Assembly: GCA_032158295.1 (NCBI GenBank)
Contig: CM063244.1
Location: 21,082,815 to 21,146,814, forward strand
DNA: 64,000 nt
Reading direction: 5' to 3'
Source: Pycnopodia helianthoides
Lineage: Eukaryota > Echinodermata > Asteroidea > Forcipulatida > Asteriidae
This document shows, piece after piece, positions 52,401-62,963 of this stretch. Position 1 is the first letter of the stretch. Each line of letters opens with the position of its first letter. The notes beneath the pieces were generated by a model. It had not been told where the DNA came from. It saw nothing but the letters and a program-made list of their open reading frames with translations, and made no database searches. The position numbers and the translations under genes are program-made.

Positions 52401-55400
52401 TGTATCCATTTTCCATTGTGCCCAACCATTCAGGCGTTGAGATATTGGTAAATGTTCAACCATGTTCATTCTGTCAAAAAAAGTGGATCATAACTCTTTT
52501 TTAAATTTCTTTGTTTTGTTCAGCACCTAAATTCTTCATTTTTTGTACGACCAGATGTGCCTTCAAATAAGCCTCAACTGTACATTTCACATTATCAGGC
52601 CATTTAGGATAACTATACTCCTGCGGCCCCAAAATTCTCAGGTGTTAAAAACAAAATAGTGGATACATTCAGGCCACTTTGGCCTTCAATAGATGCAAAG
52701 TTTGAAGGGCACTGCAGTTAAGCTGTTAAATACATTAATTAATTTCATGCGGCATGTCCTGGCCGAGTGGTTAAGAGCACAGAACTCAAGCTCTGGTGTT
52801 TCTGATCAGCAGAGTGTGGGTTCAAGTCCCGGTCGTGGCACTTTGTGTCCTTGAGCAAGATACTTTACCATACTTGCTTTGTCCTTTGGATGGGACATTC
52901 AGCCGTGGGTCCCATGTACGATGGTTGGTAGTGCCTGTAGAAGAATCCAGAACACTGATCACGGAAGAGTAGGTGTTTCTGGTTCACATAGCAAGCACCC
53001 TTGTTTACAGGTTTCCTCAGGCTTGCGAGCTACAGTGATTAAGTTCACTTATGAGGCACTAGTAATATATATAGTAGTAATGAATGCTTGCTCAATTTAT
53101 CCAAATTATTGCTGGAAAGGGGGAAAAAAGCTTGGCTCTTGTTTTAGAAATAGAAAATCTGTAGCGAGAAAAGACCAGTTGTCCTCCAGATTCTATTAAC
53201 CCTCCTACATTTTTGAGTTATTGAGTTGACCAACCATATAAAACCATTCTGCACTGGTTGTGTGTGGTAGAACACTGTGGACAGCCATAATTAGTCAGCC
53301 GAATCAGACAGCGAAATCAGTCGACCAAATCAGCCAGCCGAATCAGCTAAGTGTAGCTGCAATCTGCATGGCAATAGCTAACTTGTAACACACTGTATCT
53401 GCAGGCTTGTGATTTCCTAAAAAGTTCTTTGAGCTTAAATTTTTTTAGAAGAAGTAAAGCAGTCACCAAAGGGAGAAAGAAATAGTCCGTGTTGTGTGTA
53501 AACCTGTTTTTTGTGGTATTTCTGGAGATGCACAGAGCCTTTAAAGCCTTTAAACTCCCGATTGTGACATCTTGGAGGTTCTGGGCTTAGAATAAGGGGG
53601 AACCCAGGCCCGCAAGCCATGTATCAGGAATTCTCACATTTTGTCAAATCTTAACCCAGAATCTGAAAATTATGGTCTCTGAACTTCTCAAGGCTTAAAC
53701 CCGTCTTGTAGGGGAAGTAGTTACTGCTTAGATTTAGGAAATATTTACAGGTTTAAAGGAACATTACAGAATTGGTAAGAAAAAAACTTGTAAAATATAC
53801 TTTTTATCACAGATTTACATAAAAACTTACACGGTCTAATGATGATGGTAGTAGAAAACATCCCTTGAAATATTTCTGTCTGAAATGCCATATTTGATGA
53901 GAAATGAACAAACTAATTTTCCGATTGGAGTTTATCGCTCAGTGAGCGTTTTTTCATTGTTGAACCTATATGATTTCATGCAAATGTGTAATCGGTTTTT
54001 CACTATTTTCTTGTGACCACGATGGCTGATCGATCTCAAACTTCTACAGGTTTGTCAGTTTATGTATATGGTGGATTACATAAAGTGCTTACACTGCCAG
54101 CAACTGTTTTGTTAGCAAAAACCAATTCTGTAATGTTCCTTTAAGTAATGAATAATTTCTTTACTACTTTGAGCTCACGCTTTCCAGACACGAGTCTTCA
54201 AAAAATCATGCTTTTGTGCTGAGCAAAATGTTGTGGAAGGATACCTGTAGCATTCACACATTCTATTTCATTTCATTAAAAAAAAATAATTAAAAAAATG
54301 GAAAACTTAACCCAGAGGATGATTACTTGCAACACAACTTTAATATTTATTTTTGCTAAACACATTTTTCATTTGAGTTATTTAACAGAGTTGAACCTTT
54401 TCTTTTCGAAGCATTTCATCAAGTCCCATGCGTTTTTTGTTTCTTTTGTTTTCGTTTTTTTCTTTTGTTCCACATTTGGCAACCATTTTTTGACATCTCC
54501 ATCCTCACAGGGCCGGTGGAGGGAAAGGGGTCGTTCAGCAACCTCGTCTAGGGGAACATCTGGATCCAAACACCCGCTCAAAGATACTCTTTGATTACGG
54601 GAACTTTCTGTCCTCTTTAAATGGTTGCTATGGTATGACAACTTCACACGTTTTTCTGAAACTGCCCTGTTGACAAGAAGTGGGGGATAAATGTAGTTTA
54701 AAGACTGTTTATGCTTGTGATGTGCACACTGTCTGTAGAGACCACCGTTTGACAACATTTTAGGGTGTCAGAGCTAGACTGACACTGGCAGTACAGTAAC
54801 TGCATTTTGCACACTTGTTAAGTATAATTTGTGGCTTAACCAGGTGTGGCGGATCCAAGCATGGAGAAGTGTGTTGCATAGCGTGGCATATGAAACAGAT
54901 GGTTTGAATCGGTGTCATGGTATGCCATTATGATCAGTCTATACTAAATACATAATAAATAATGGTAATATATTAATTATGTACATGTACATTATCATAA
55001 CACTGGTAATAGACCTTATGCATGGACGTCGTCCAGCCGCCATCTTAGAGGTGACCCAATGTTGAAACAAAGAAAAGACGCGCAGACTTGTTTGCGAGGC
55101 GCACATCATTGGCCAATGAACAACCTCCTTTTGACCTCTGAGCGAGGGCCCCCTATCAGTCATGTGCATAAGGTCTATGCCGGCCAGCTTGCAATGTACG
55201 CAATTACACAGAAGTGTGATGACTGTACACATCTGGTGATAGAATTGAATAATGGTATTGAATGCACGCCATTGTTAACATCTGCACTGCATTGATCAAG
55301 TGTACTGTGTCCATGGGCAATATTACCTTGAACGCTTCACTTCACCAAATGTGGGATCATAAACCTTTAAAGCTGACACTGTTGTCCCAACAAAATTTCT

Positions 55401-58400
55401 CTACAAAACAATCTTGTAGTGCCAATTGTAGTGCCATCTTAAAAAAGTGGTTTTAATTGACGGTATTTTTGACCACATGAGGGCGCTGATCTCCTCGCAT
55501 CACAATTACAGTTTTATCTTATTTTGACTGCCGGTAGGTTGTTTTCTTGTATCAATGGGCAAATAAATAATAATAATAATAGCAATAATGGTAAAACCAG
55601 TTTGTTTGACTTGTTTTCCATTCTGTAAATTTTGTTCACACATGTCCTCAAGTGGTCAAAATTACCGCGAATTGTCCGAACATTTTTTAGTTTCCTACCC
55701 AAGAGGTTGTTTGATTGACTGTTTTCTAATATGACTCACAAAAAAATAGTCTGATTCCGTCCACAAACGTTTCTGTAAAAATTTACTCAGTGCGAATGCT
55801 TGTAGTGACCCATTGCACAACGTGCAGCACACTCACACACGCCTATCCGGGCTGCCATTTCAGGAGTCAAAATGTACACAAAGGAATTGACTACCAAAAT
55901 GGTGGATGCACATTGTGCGGTGTGTTTTCGCACCGTGCAAGGGGTCAATATATACAGTGCCTTTTAGATGCATTTTTTAACAATGGTGATGTGTTCGCTG
56001 CTATCATTTGGTTTTGTTTGTCCTTTGTTTTAATAAATGTTTGTCTTTCACTTCATCATCTCCCCCCTTTTTCTTATTTGTTCACTTTCTTGTATTTTCA
56101 AATAATTACCTTATCTTTTTCTTTGCGTGCCCCTCTTCTTCACCCCATCTTTACCTCCAATATAACTTTCCAATCTTATTTTCAACTCCTTACTTTTTTT
56201 TAAATTACCATTTCATCTTGTCTGCACACTTTGCTACTGCTTTATTTTCCATTTTCAGTTGCTGCCTCCATTCCTTTACTCTTATCAATGCATCCTTTTA
56301 TTTATTCACTCACCTGAACCCTATTTTTACTCGCCTTCCCCTCTTTTCATTCTCACTCCTATCCCATTTTCTCTTTCCACCCCAAATTGAATCCGTTCTC
56401 TTGCATCAAACCAAATTACATTCCTTCTCTTGCATCAACCCCAAATTGCATCCCTTCTCTTGCATCAACCCCAAATTGCATCCCTTCTCTTGCGTCAACC
56501 CAAATTGCATCCCTTCTCTTGATCAACCCCAATTGCATCCCTTCCTTTGCATCAACCCAAATTGCATCCCTTCATTTGCCCCCCTGCTTTGTTTTCATCC
56601 AATCTGTTCTCTCTAACTTCCTCTTTTCATTGTGACCAATTGGACCCGCTATCCATTCTCTTCTTAACCCCTGCCGCCCTCCCCTAACCCCTGCCCCCTC
56701 CCCTAACCCCTTCCCCCTCCCCTAACCCCTGCCACCCTCCCCTAACCCCTGCCCCCTCCCCTAACCCTGCCACCCTCCCCTAACCCCTGCCACCCTCCCC
56801 TAACCCCTGCCACCCTCCCCTAACCCCTGCCACCCTCCCCTAACCCCTGCCACCCTCCCCTAACCCCTGCCACCCTCCCCTAACCCTGCCACCCTCCCCT
56901 AACCCCTGCCACCCTCCCCTAACCCCTGCCACCCTCCCCTAACCCCTGCCACCCTCCCCTAACCCTGCACCCTCCCCTACCCCTGCCACCCTCCCCTATC
57001 CCCTGCCACCCTCCCTAACCCCTGCCCCCCCTCCCCTAACCCCTGCCACCCTCCCTAACCCCTGCCACCCTCCCCTAACCCCTGCCACCCTCACCCTAAC
57101 CCCTGCCACCCTCCCCAACCCCTGCCACCTCCTCCCCTGCCCCTCCAACCCCTGCACCTTCCACCCAACCTATCTCACCCTTCTTTCCTCCCTCTATCTC
57201 CTCCTTCCATTTGAAGGGCTGGTGGTGGCGTGGTTGTAGTGTGCGAGCCGAGGGAGCGACTTCTCTCTGACCTACGCTCATCTCTTCTGGCAGACTGCGG
57301 TTGCTTTCTGACCAGCCTGAACGGATGCCTTGGTATGGGGCTTGGCTGAATAAAAAATAATCAGTTACAAGAAATTCAAAAGTGTTTTTTTTTTAATTTT
57401 TGTCCACATAAAAAAAATTCATTTCAAAATTATATATATATATTTTTTACAATAGAAAACCCCCAAAACATTCCCCTAAATTCGAACAGAGTTTGAACAT
57501 CTGTGTTTTTTCCCATTTTTTCTTCTTCTTTGGTTTGTTTTCTTTTGATATTTCCTTTACTCACACATTTATTTTGGGACAAACTGATAAACTATAATGC
57601 ACATTAAAATAGTTCACTCCTTGGAAAATTACTCGATAGCATTCCCCCCTCCAATAATTTCCTGAGTGTGCGACCAACAAATAAATAATTTAAGGTTCAG
57701 TATACACACAACGTCCATTTAAACATAATTTATACTTATAAAGTGGGCATAAGGGTAAAGTGGGTAATATTTTAACAGTTATAGAATATGCTGATTCTTG
57801 CACTGTAAGTATTATTTTTATTGTGGAGTGGCATGGTTCTTGCTTATTTTATTCCTTTGCATAATTACACTCTTTATAGAACTAACAGTGTCCTGTGTTA
57901 GTTTTGTTCGCACACTACTCCTATTTTCCTGCACACTGTGTTTGGTTTGAAGCTTTGATGTGATGTGCTACAACCAAAGTTGTCAATAGTGGAACACTTG
58001 CATGTAAAATGATTTAAAAAAAACCAATAATAGTTAGAATCCCCAGTTTTGCTCTTTTTGATTGAATGTTTTATTTCTGCTAGCGATACCATACATATAT
58101 AGTAAACTGCTGCACGCAAAAAATATTGAAATGCAGAATCAGTTATTCATAATTAAAATATACTTTCTTAAAGGCACTGGACACTATTTGTAATTACTCA
58201 AAATAATTGTTAGCATAAAAACTTACATGGTAACGAGCAATGGAGAGCTGTTGATAGTATAAAACATTGTGAGAAACGGCTCCCGCTGAAGTAACATAGT
58301 TTTTGAGAAAGAAGTAATTTCTCAGTAAAATTTTGAATTTATTTTGAGACCTTACGCGTGAGGTCTCGAAATCAGGCATCTGAAAGCACACAACTTCGTG

Positions 58401-61400
58401 TGACAAGGTGTTTTTTCTTCCATTATTATCTCGCAACTTCGACGACCAATTGATTTCAAATTTTCACAGGTTTGTTATTTTGTGCATATGTTGAGATATA
58501 TCTAGTGAGAAAGACTGGTCTTTGAAAATGACCAAAGGTGTCCAGTGTCTTTAAATTTGATACTGCATTTCTTACAAAACTGAAGAATTGTTTCCTGCAG
58601 TGCACCATTCCATCAGCGGAGTTTACTGAAAGATTTGCAGGCACTGGGGAATTGAGTGTTCCATTATACTTGGCTGTGATTGTAGCATTAATAACAGTAC
58701 ATTGCTGGTATGCATGGCTACCTGTAGAGTCTAGACTCACCAAAGTTGGCAAAAAATAACCTTACAGACTGTGCAAGTCTCTTGAACTCCAAAGTTAGAA
58801 TTTTTGTTGCTTTCACGATGCAACGGGAGATTTTTAAACGCTAGATGGCAGCAGACATACCAGGTAAATTTCCACTATTTATCTAGTTCTAAGCATGCAC
58901 ACAATGCAGAGAACAATGGATATGCCTGGTAAGTCTGCTGCCATCTAGCATTCCAAAAGTATCCCATTGGGAACCCAAGGTTCTTAAAAAGGTTCCAATA
59001 CGGGATACCCGCTAGACTTGCACAGGCTAATTGCAAACTATAACAAGATTGTCATTTACATTAGTATTAGCAGTTTGGCATAATCTTTTTCTTTTGTAAT
59101 ACTTCACTCTCGTGCACCAAGGCTAGGATATTTGTTTTCAACATAACGCCAAATATTTCAAACTAGATAAAACAGTGTGTGTCATTACTCTGCTCTAGAA
59201 CGTGAAGACATGGTATAGTTCTGGTGATTACTGGAAACAAATGGACAGCTCATTCTAATTGCATAGACCAATGCAAGGAGTTTATTTCAAACAAAAACTT
59301 GAAATAAAAATTGATTCTTGGTAGCACCAATCAACTTTAATGGCATTGTTATTCCAGCTGGAAAAATGTAATCCTTGGGAAAACTTGTATTTGAATCCGA
59401 TCTTATTGACTTGCACGGCAAGACATAGGTATCATTCATGTAACAAAACACCACATTGTTTTTCTAAAAAAACCAGACCGCCTATCTTCAGTGAAATTTA
59501 CACAAGTCAGATTTTTATGTTTTTAGAATCCAGAGGGTTTGAATAAATGATTCTCTGCACAAATCATCTATGTAATTATTTGATTTCGACAAAACGTACG
59601 TTTCAGTAAGCGAAAACAGTTCCGGATGCTTAAAAAGAGAATGTCATTTATAACCCATGCATAATATTATAAAAAAACTAAAATTGTTTTTTGCATTTTG
59701 TTGTCAGTTCTTTTTTTTCCTTGCTGCTTTTTTTCCCCTGTGTTCCCCCTTCCAATTTCCTGTGTTTTTTAAAACTAAATTTGATTTGAATTATAATTTG
59801 TTTGCAGTTGCAGCAGAGGATGTTGGGCTCAACGTGATAGACCTGGACAATGTTCACATGTTCACCCGCTACACGACTTGCATCTCCGAGGAAAAGGGTG
59901 GTTCTGGAAACCCCTCTGTGGCCACCGGCAAAGGTAGGCTTCGTCCTTCTCAACAATATCATGTCAACCAGGCTCTGCGTACCGCCCAATTCTGCGCTTG
60001 CGATCACCATTCTTTGCTTACAGGGCAAGCACCAAATTTCTGCGCTAGCCGTGTAAGCAGAGAATGCCTAGTAATGTGTAGTACGCACCTGCACAGGCGA
60101 GCATTCCCTGCTAACCCGCGAAATACGGTCGACGTAAGCGTGGAATTCCCTGCTTCCGTATTAGGCGCCAATTCTTTGCTTCTGGTAAGTAAAGCCATGA
60201 AATTTGGGCCCAGGACTTTTAAAGACACATTATTTTGGCCATCTTGAATGTGTGAATACAGGGCAGGGAATGATTCCTACTAGCAATTTTACATAGACAA
60301 ATATTTTGAAAACATTTCTTGTGCACACTGAATGCTAACATCAAGTAGCAAAGCGTGATTTTTCAGTAGCGACTGATGCATTTTGATCGGCAATTTTCTA
60401 ATGCTATATAAGGAAATCGTTCACTGCAGGATCCCATATTACCATTATTATGATAACAGTGCTTGTGTTTAAGGCATCTGGGCCCAGTTTTATGGCTTAC
60501 CGCAGAATTCTGCATTTACAGCTCGTAGAATTATGTGCTTAAGCACCAAAAGCGCAGAAATCTGCAGTAAGCAGAGCGATGAAATTGAAATTTTCATTCA
60601 AGTTTTAACAGAATGATATAATAATGTATTTATTGAAAAAAATAAAATTTTACTCTTAAAAAAAAAAATAATAATAATCAAACCAAAAAAAAAAAAGGTT
60701 CCCCACTCATGTCCCTTTTCATTAATTCTGGATGGAGGTAACCAACGCAGTGGAAGAAGAAATATTTTTGGAGAATATCTGGCCTGATTCTTTGTTCTTG
60801 TAAGGGCAAAGTTTTAGTGAAGGTCACCACGATGAAGGAAATTTCATTTCTGCTGGAACATTTTAAGGGGCACCAAGGCAATGACCAGGGGCATAATAGA
60901 GGCATTGTCTCTGTGACATATCAGGCATGGAATAGGTGTTCTGCTTGATGTACGGCATGTCGTGGCTGAGCGAATAAGAGCGCCGGACTTGGGCTCTGGT
61001 GTTTCTGTTCGGCATAGTGTGGGTTTGAGCCTGGTCGTGACACTTGTGTCCTAAAGCAAGACACTTAGCCATTATTGCTTCGTCCTTCGGATGGTCCTGT
61101 GTGTTGTGTAATGCATGTAAAATACCAAGTGCACTTATCGAAAAGAGAAGGGGTTCGCCCCGGTGTTCCTGGTTTGATTGGCTGCATATTGCGCCACAGC
61201 ATCGTGCAAACATTACATGGTGCTATGTAAAGGAATAGGTCTCATACTTCAAAAACATAGCTCCATATTACCTTGCAGGAAAATACTTCTTTTGCTTAGC
61301 GCCTCGGAATAGGCAACTAGAATGATGGCGCTCTACAAATGTCTCATGATGATTATGTACTGATGAAGTGTCCCTTTTCATCTCTTCTTGACAGGTGTGA

Positions 61401-62963
61401 TCTGTGCAATGGAAGGAGCTCTTGACTTCTTACACATGGGTACTCTGGTAGGAAAGAGAATCGGCATACAGGGAGCTGGAAATGTCTGTAGGTTCACCTC
61501 ATAATTATTCCTGTGATTGAACTGTATTTTCTGTACCAGTTTTGGTTTCAGATTCAACCCATTAGACACCATAGCATCAGCAAGTGGCTTGAACAAAATG
61601 CTCATAATGGGCCCAAGCAGCTTGTACCAAAATGCCATAGTGGGATCAAGCAGCTTGTACCAAAATGCCCATAGGTGGGCCGCAAGCAACTTGTACAAAA
61701 ATGCCCACAGCGGCAGCAAGCTACTTTTACTAAAATGCACATAGCGGCTTCAAACGGCCGTAAGATTTGACCTACTTCCACTCAACACAAAAAGGTCATA
61801 GTAAAGGTCATGTCATATAAATTGATATTTTCCATTAACTCGTAATAGAATTTTAGAATTCCGCGCGGTTTGTACGGAATTAATTATTGGACGTCGCCAT
61901 CTAATGTGTCAATATTACCTTTGGCGCGATGGAAAGCCAAAGGCAGCAACTCAAAGCCGCTGCAACTAGGGTCAGAGGTCATCCAGATGGCAATACAGCA
62001 TAAATTATGTAAAAAGGCACACGTCATGGGGATGCCCCGCGTATCTACAGTGACGTCAACGAGCCGCTGTGAGCGGCTTTCCGTAGGGAACGGGACATTT
62101 CTGTGAGCCGCTGTGAACGGCTCGCCGTAGCGAAAGAGTTAAATCCCATGTTGGCATGCTAATTACATTTTCTAAAATAAAGCAAATTTTCTGTTTCGCA
62201 TCATTATTCCAGACACTTTTTTCTTAAAAAATCCTGTCAAAAAATCATCAATATTATCAATGTCTTGGCATATGTTGATGATAATAAAGAAAGAAATGGT
62301 CTCTAAAAGGTTAAACAATCAATGTCTGAATTAAACGGAGCAAAACTGTAAAGAACAAATCCTTTTAGGAAACTTTCCCGATTGAGGGGGTTTCATTTTT
62401 AATTGGTATATTTCAGGCATTGATCTGACAATGCTGCTGCTTCCCAGGTTGTATCGTAAACTTGGGTGTGATACCTGGCTACACAGCAGTTAACGGTTGC
62501 AGGGCTTCTGACTGGCACCCCCGAACAAAGATATTGACAAAATAGGGAGACCGCCACCATAGGGCTAGATAGCTCAGTTGGTAAGAGGTACGTTGGTTAA
62601 AATCCCGCTCTAGTCAATTTTTCTTTGTTCAACTCCAAACCATTTGAAATTTACCCAGTCAGTTTCCCTTGTGGTTCATTACTTGACAAGAAATTATTTT
62701 CTGTGTGGCGTTTAAAGAAAAGTAACATACTTTGCTTCACCCTCTGTTTTAAAGTTTGCACCATAACTCGCAAGCCTTTTTGGTCTTGAACCTCCGTTTC
62801 CTTTATGCGTTTTTCTGCGGTTGACTTAATTGCAATTGTCTTATTCTCCGTGTGAGCAGCCACTGTCATCGTCCAGGAGCTTTTGAAGAAAGAGGTGTCC
62901 CACATCTTTGTGACTGACTGTCACATGAACAGGGTGACAGACATGAGGAATAGATTCCCAGGG
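48960..62963 (+). CDS. Glu/Leu/Phe/Val dehydrogenase, leucine dehydrogenase type, 5' part
   Basis: The family oxidatively deaminates amino acids with NAD. Visible exons are 48960-49499, 51076-51182, one of 54511-54632 (A) or 57217-57332 (B), 59808-59933, 61395-61487 and 62860-62963; the gene continues past the window. The N-terminus MFYRRLSVGLRQ with many Arg and Ser and no acids looks like a mitochondrial presequence. Family marks are GGIR, GMGVK with substrate Lys 209, GGGK with catalytic Lys 221 (12 apart, as in bacterial leucine dehydrogenase), AAEDVG with Asp 261, GNPSVATGKG and the Rossmann GIQGAGNV with an acidic VTDC strand end, which fits NAD. ATG 48960 is preferred for the presequence; an in-frame ATG at 48846 is possible. 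Substrate is unknown. Confidence 0.85.
49500..51075. other. Dehydrogenase intron 1 with MITE-3 variant
   Basis: (AAT)n at 50576-50593. A family 3 variant lies at about 50742-50976, with ends GGCCCAATGTCATAGCTCTG and an inverse. A related copy lies near 59985-60212 in intron 4. No other gene is seen. Confidence 0.5.
51076..51182 (+). CDS. Dehydrogenase exon 2 (substrate-lysine exon)
   Basis: The acceptor is AACCAG and the donor GTAATA. It reads CGGIRLWDYTTMEQY to GMGVKSALAGL plus the two bases TG of a split Trp codon. GGIR and GMGVK are core family motifs. Confidence 0.93.
51485..51675. mobile_element. MITE, family 3, in intron 2
   Basis: GGGCCTAATTTCATAATGC and the inverse ending ATGAAATTGGACCC form the ends. 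Confidence 0.55.
51800..52740. other. Intron sequence, no gene
   Basis: An inverted pair, GATATGGGGCAGAGGGT then CCCs (51798-51826) and GGGs then ACCCTCTGCCCCATATCG (51932-51959), could form a stem of about 30 bp. Nothing coding is recognised. Confidence 0.5.
52751..53045 (+). mobile_element. SINE, family A, in intron 2
   Basis: The head GGCATGTCCTGGCCGAGTGG and the B box GGTTCAAGTCC are followed by a body like that at 60954-61352. Confidence 0.65.
53753..54144. mobile_element. MITE, family 2, complete copy in intron 2
   Basis: TTAAAGGAACATTACAG and its inverse form the ends. It is almost identical to 42195-42578. Confidence 0.8.
54511..54632 (+). CDS. Dehydrogenase exon 3A (with catalytic lysine)
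   Basis: The acceptor is CCTCACAG and the donor G|GTATGA. The first G completes the Trp codon of exon 2, and 40 codons follow: AGGGKGVVQQPR to NFLSSLNGCY, plus one G of a Val codon. GGGK carries the catalytic Lys of the family. An earlier donor-like GT at 54624 would lose the NGC residues that match exon B and is less likely. It shares about 20 of 38 aligned residues with exon 3B. Confidence 0.88.
56387..56580 (+). repeat. Tandem repeat, about 30 bp, 6 copies
   Basis: The unit is CAAATTGCATCCCTTCTCTT plus GCATCAACCC. It lies in a pyrimidine-rich region running from about 56040 to the acceptor of exon 3B. Confidence 0.85.
56668..57135 (+). repeat. 20-bp C-rich minisatellite, about 23 copies
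   Basis: The unit is CCCTAACCCCTGCCACCCTC with small losses of C. It ends some 80 bp before exon 3B. The template strand carries repeated GGGGTTAGGGG runs, which can form G-quadruplexes. It is not a telomere repeat, because the CCCTAA is always followed by CCCCTGCC. Confidence 0.92.
57217..57332 (+). CDS. Dehydrogenase exon 3B (diverged duplicate, no catalytic lysine)
   Basis: A long pyrimidine tract and TTTGAAG acceptor and a donor G|GTATGG bound an open frame with the same phases as exon 3A (2 in, 1 out). It encodes AGGGVVVVCEPR to CFLTSLNGCL, 38 codons. Compared with 3A it is ungapped, except for two residues missing at the KG of GGGKG, so the catalytic Lys is absent. LxSLNGC is kept and joins to VAAEDVG in the next exon just as 3A does. 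Either a mutually exclusive exon making a non-canonical isoform or a decaying copy. The open frame with intact splice sites favours use. Confidence 0.7.
57333..58167. other. Intron sequence, no gene
   Basis: AT-rich, with (TA)n at 57431-57444. No recognisable coding or mobile element. Confidence 0.5.
58168..58554. mobile_element. MITE, family 1, in dehydrogenase intron
   Basis: TTAAAGGCACTGGACAC and its inverse form the ends. It contains one copy of the ACGCGT-centred palindrome near 58346-58367. Confidence 0.8.
58813..58978. repeat. Short inverted repeat around CTAGATGGCAGCAGAC
   Basis: GGGAGATTTTTAAACGCTAGATGGCAGC at the left is mirrored near 58939-58975. A related piece lies in WASHC4 intron 3 (28256-28400). 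This is a small foldback or MITE family. Confidence 0.55.
59808..59933 (+). CDS. Dehydrogenase exon 4
   Basis: The acceptor is TTTGCAG and the donor GTAGGC. It reads VAAEDVGLNVIDLDNVH to GSGNPSVATGK, with the first Val codon shared with exon 3A or 3B. AEDVG and SGNPS are family motifs. Confidence 0.93.
59985..60212. mobile_element. MITE, family 3 variant, in intron 4
   Basis: It ends CCATGAAATTTGGGCCC and carries TTCTTTGCTTAC and GCAAGC motifs shared with 50742-50976. A shorter relative lies at 60480-60590. Confidence 0.5.
60954..61352 (+). mobile_element. SINE, family A, in intron 4
   Basis: The head CGGCATGTCGTGGCTGAGCG and a weak B box GGTTTGAGCC are followed by the GGGGTTCGCCCC body motif shared with the reversed copy at 31728-32235. 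Confidence 0.65.
61395..61487 (+). CDS. Dehydrogenase exon 5 (Rossmann start)
   Basis: The acceptor is TTGACAG and the donor GTAGGT. It reads VICAMEGALDFLHMGT to RIGIQGAGNV plus one base. GIQGAGNV is the NAD-binding glycine-rich turn. Confidence 0.93.
61575..61760 (+). repeat. Tandem repeat, about 40 bp, 4-5 copies
   Basis: The unit is based on AGCAGCTTGTACCAAAATGC plus CATAGTGGG. It starts about 90 bp after the exon 5 donor. Confidence 0.8.
61890..62145. repeat. Intron repeat with GAGCCGCTGTGA doublet
   Basis: GAGCCGCTGTGAGCGGCT and GAGCCGCTGTGAACGGCT, each palindromic, lie about 45 bp apart at 62061 and 62105. GC-rich compared with flanks. Confidence 0.55.
62445..62640 (+). mobile_element. 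SINE, family B, in intron 5
   Basis: The GTTGTATCGTAAACTTGG body, then AGGGAGACCGCC, then GGGCTAGATAGCTCAGTTGG, with a shortened tRNA-like module and no complete anticodon arm. Confidence 0.6.
62860..62963 (+). CDS. Dehydrogenase exon 6 (Rossmann continued)
   Basis: The acceptor is GAGCAG and the donor GTAAGC. It reads STVIVQELLKKEVSH to MRNRFPG and ends in phase 0. VTDC gives the acidic residue at the end of the second strand that binds the NAD ribose. Confidence 0.9.

Noticed and set aside
54624..54625. Earlier donor for exon 3A at AATG|GTTGCT
   Set aside because: It keeps phase but drops the three residues after LSSLN that exon 3B and the enzyme family have; the GTATGA donor nine bases on restores them and matches exon 3B's donor.
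56008..56616. 202-residue ORF on the + strand
   Set aside because: Pyrimidine-rich low-complexity and tandem-repeat translation (repeats of Pro, Ser, Phe and Leu) inside a dehydrogenase intron.
56668..57135. Interstitial telomere repeat
   Set aside because: CCCTAA occurs once per 20-bp unit only; there is no run of hexamers.
59657..60247. 196-residue ORF on the + strand
   Set aside because: Only 59808-59933 is an exon; the rest is open intron sequence on both sides, including a MITE variant.
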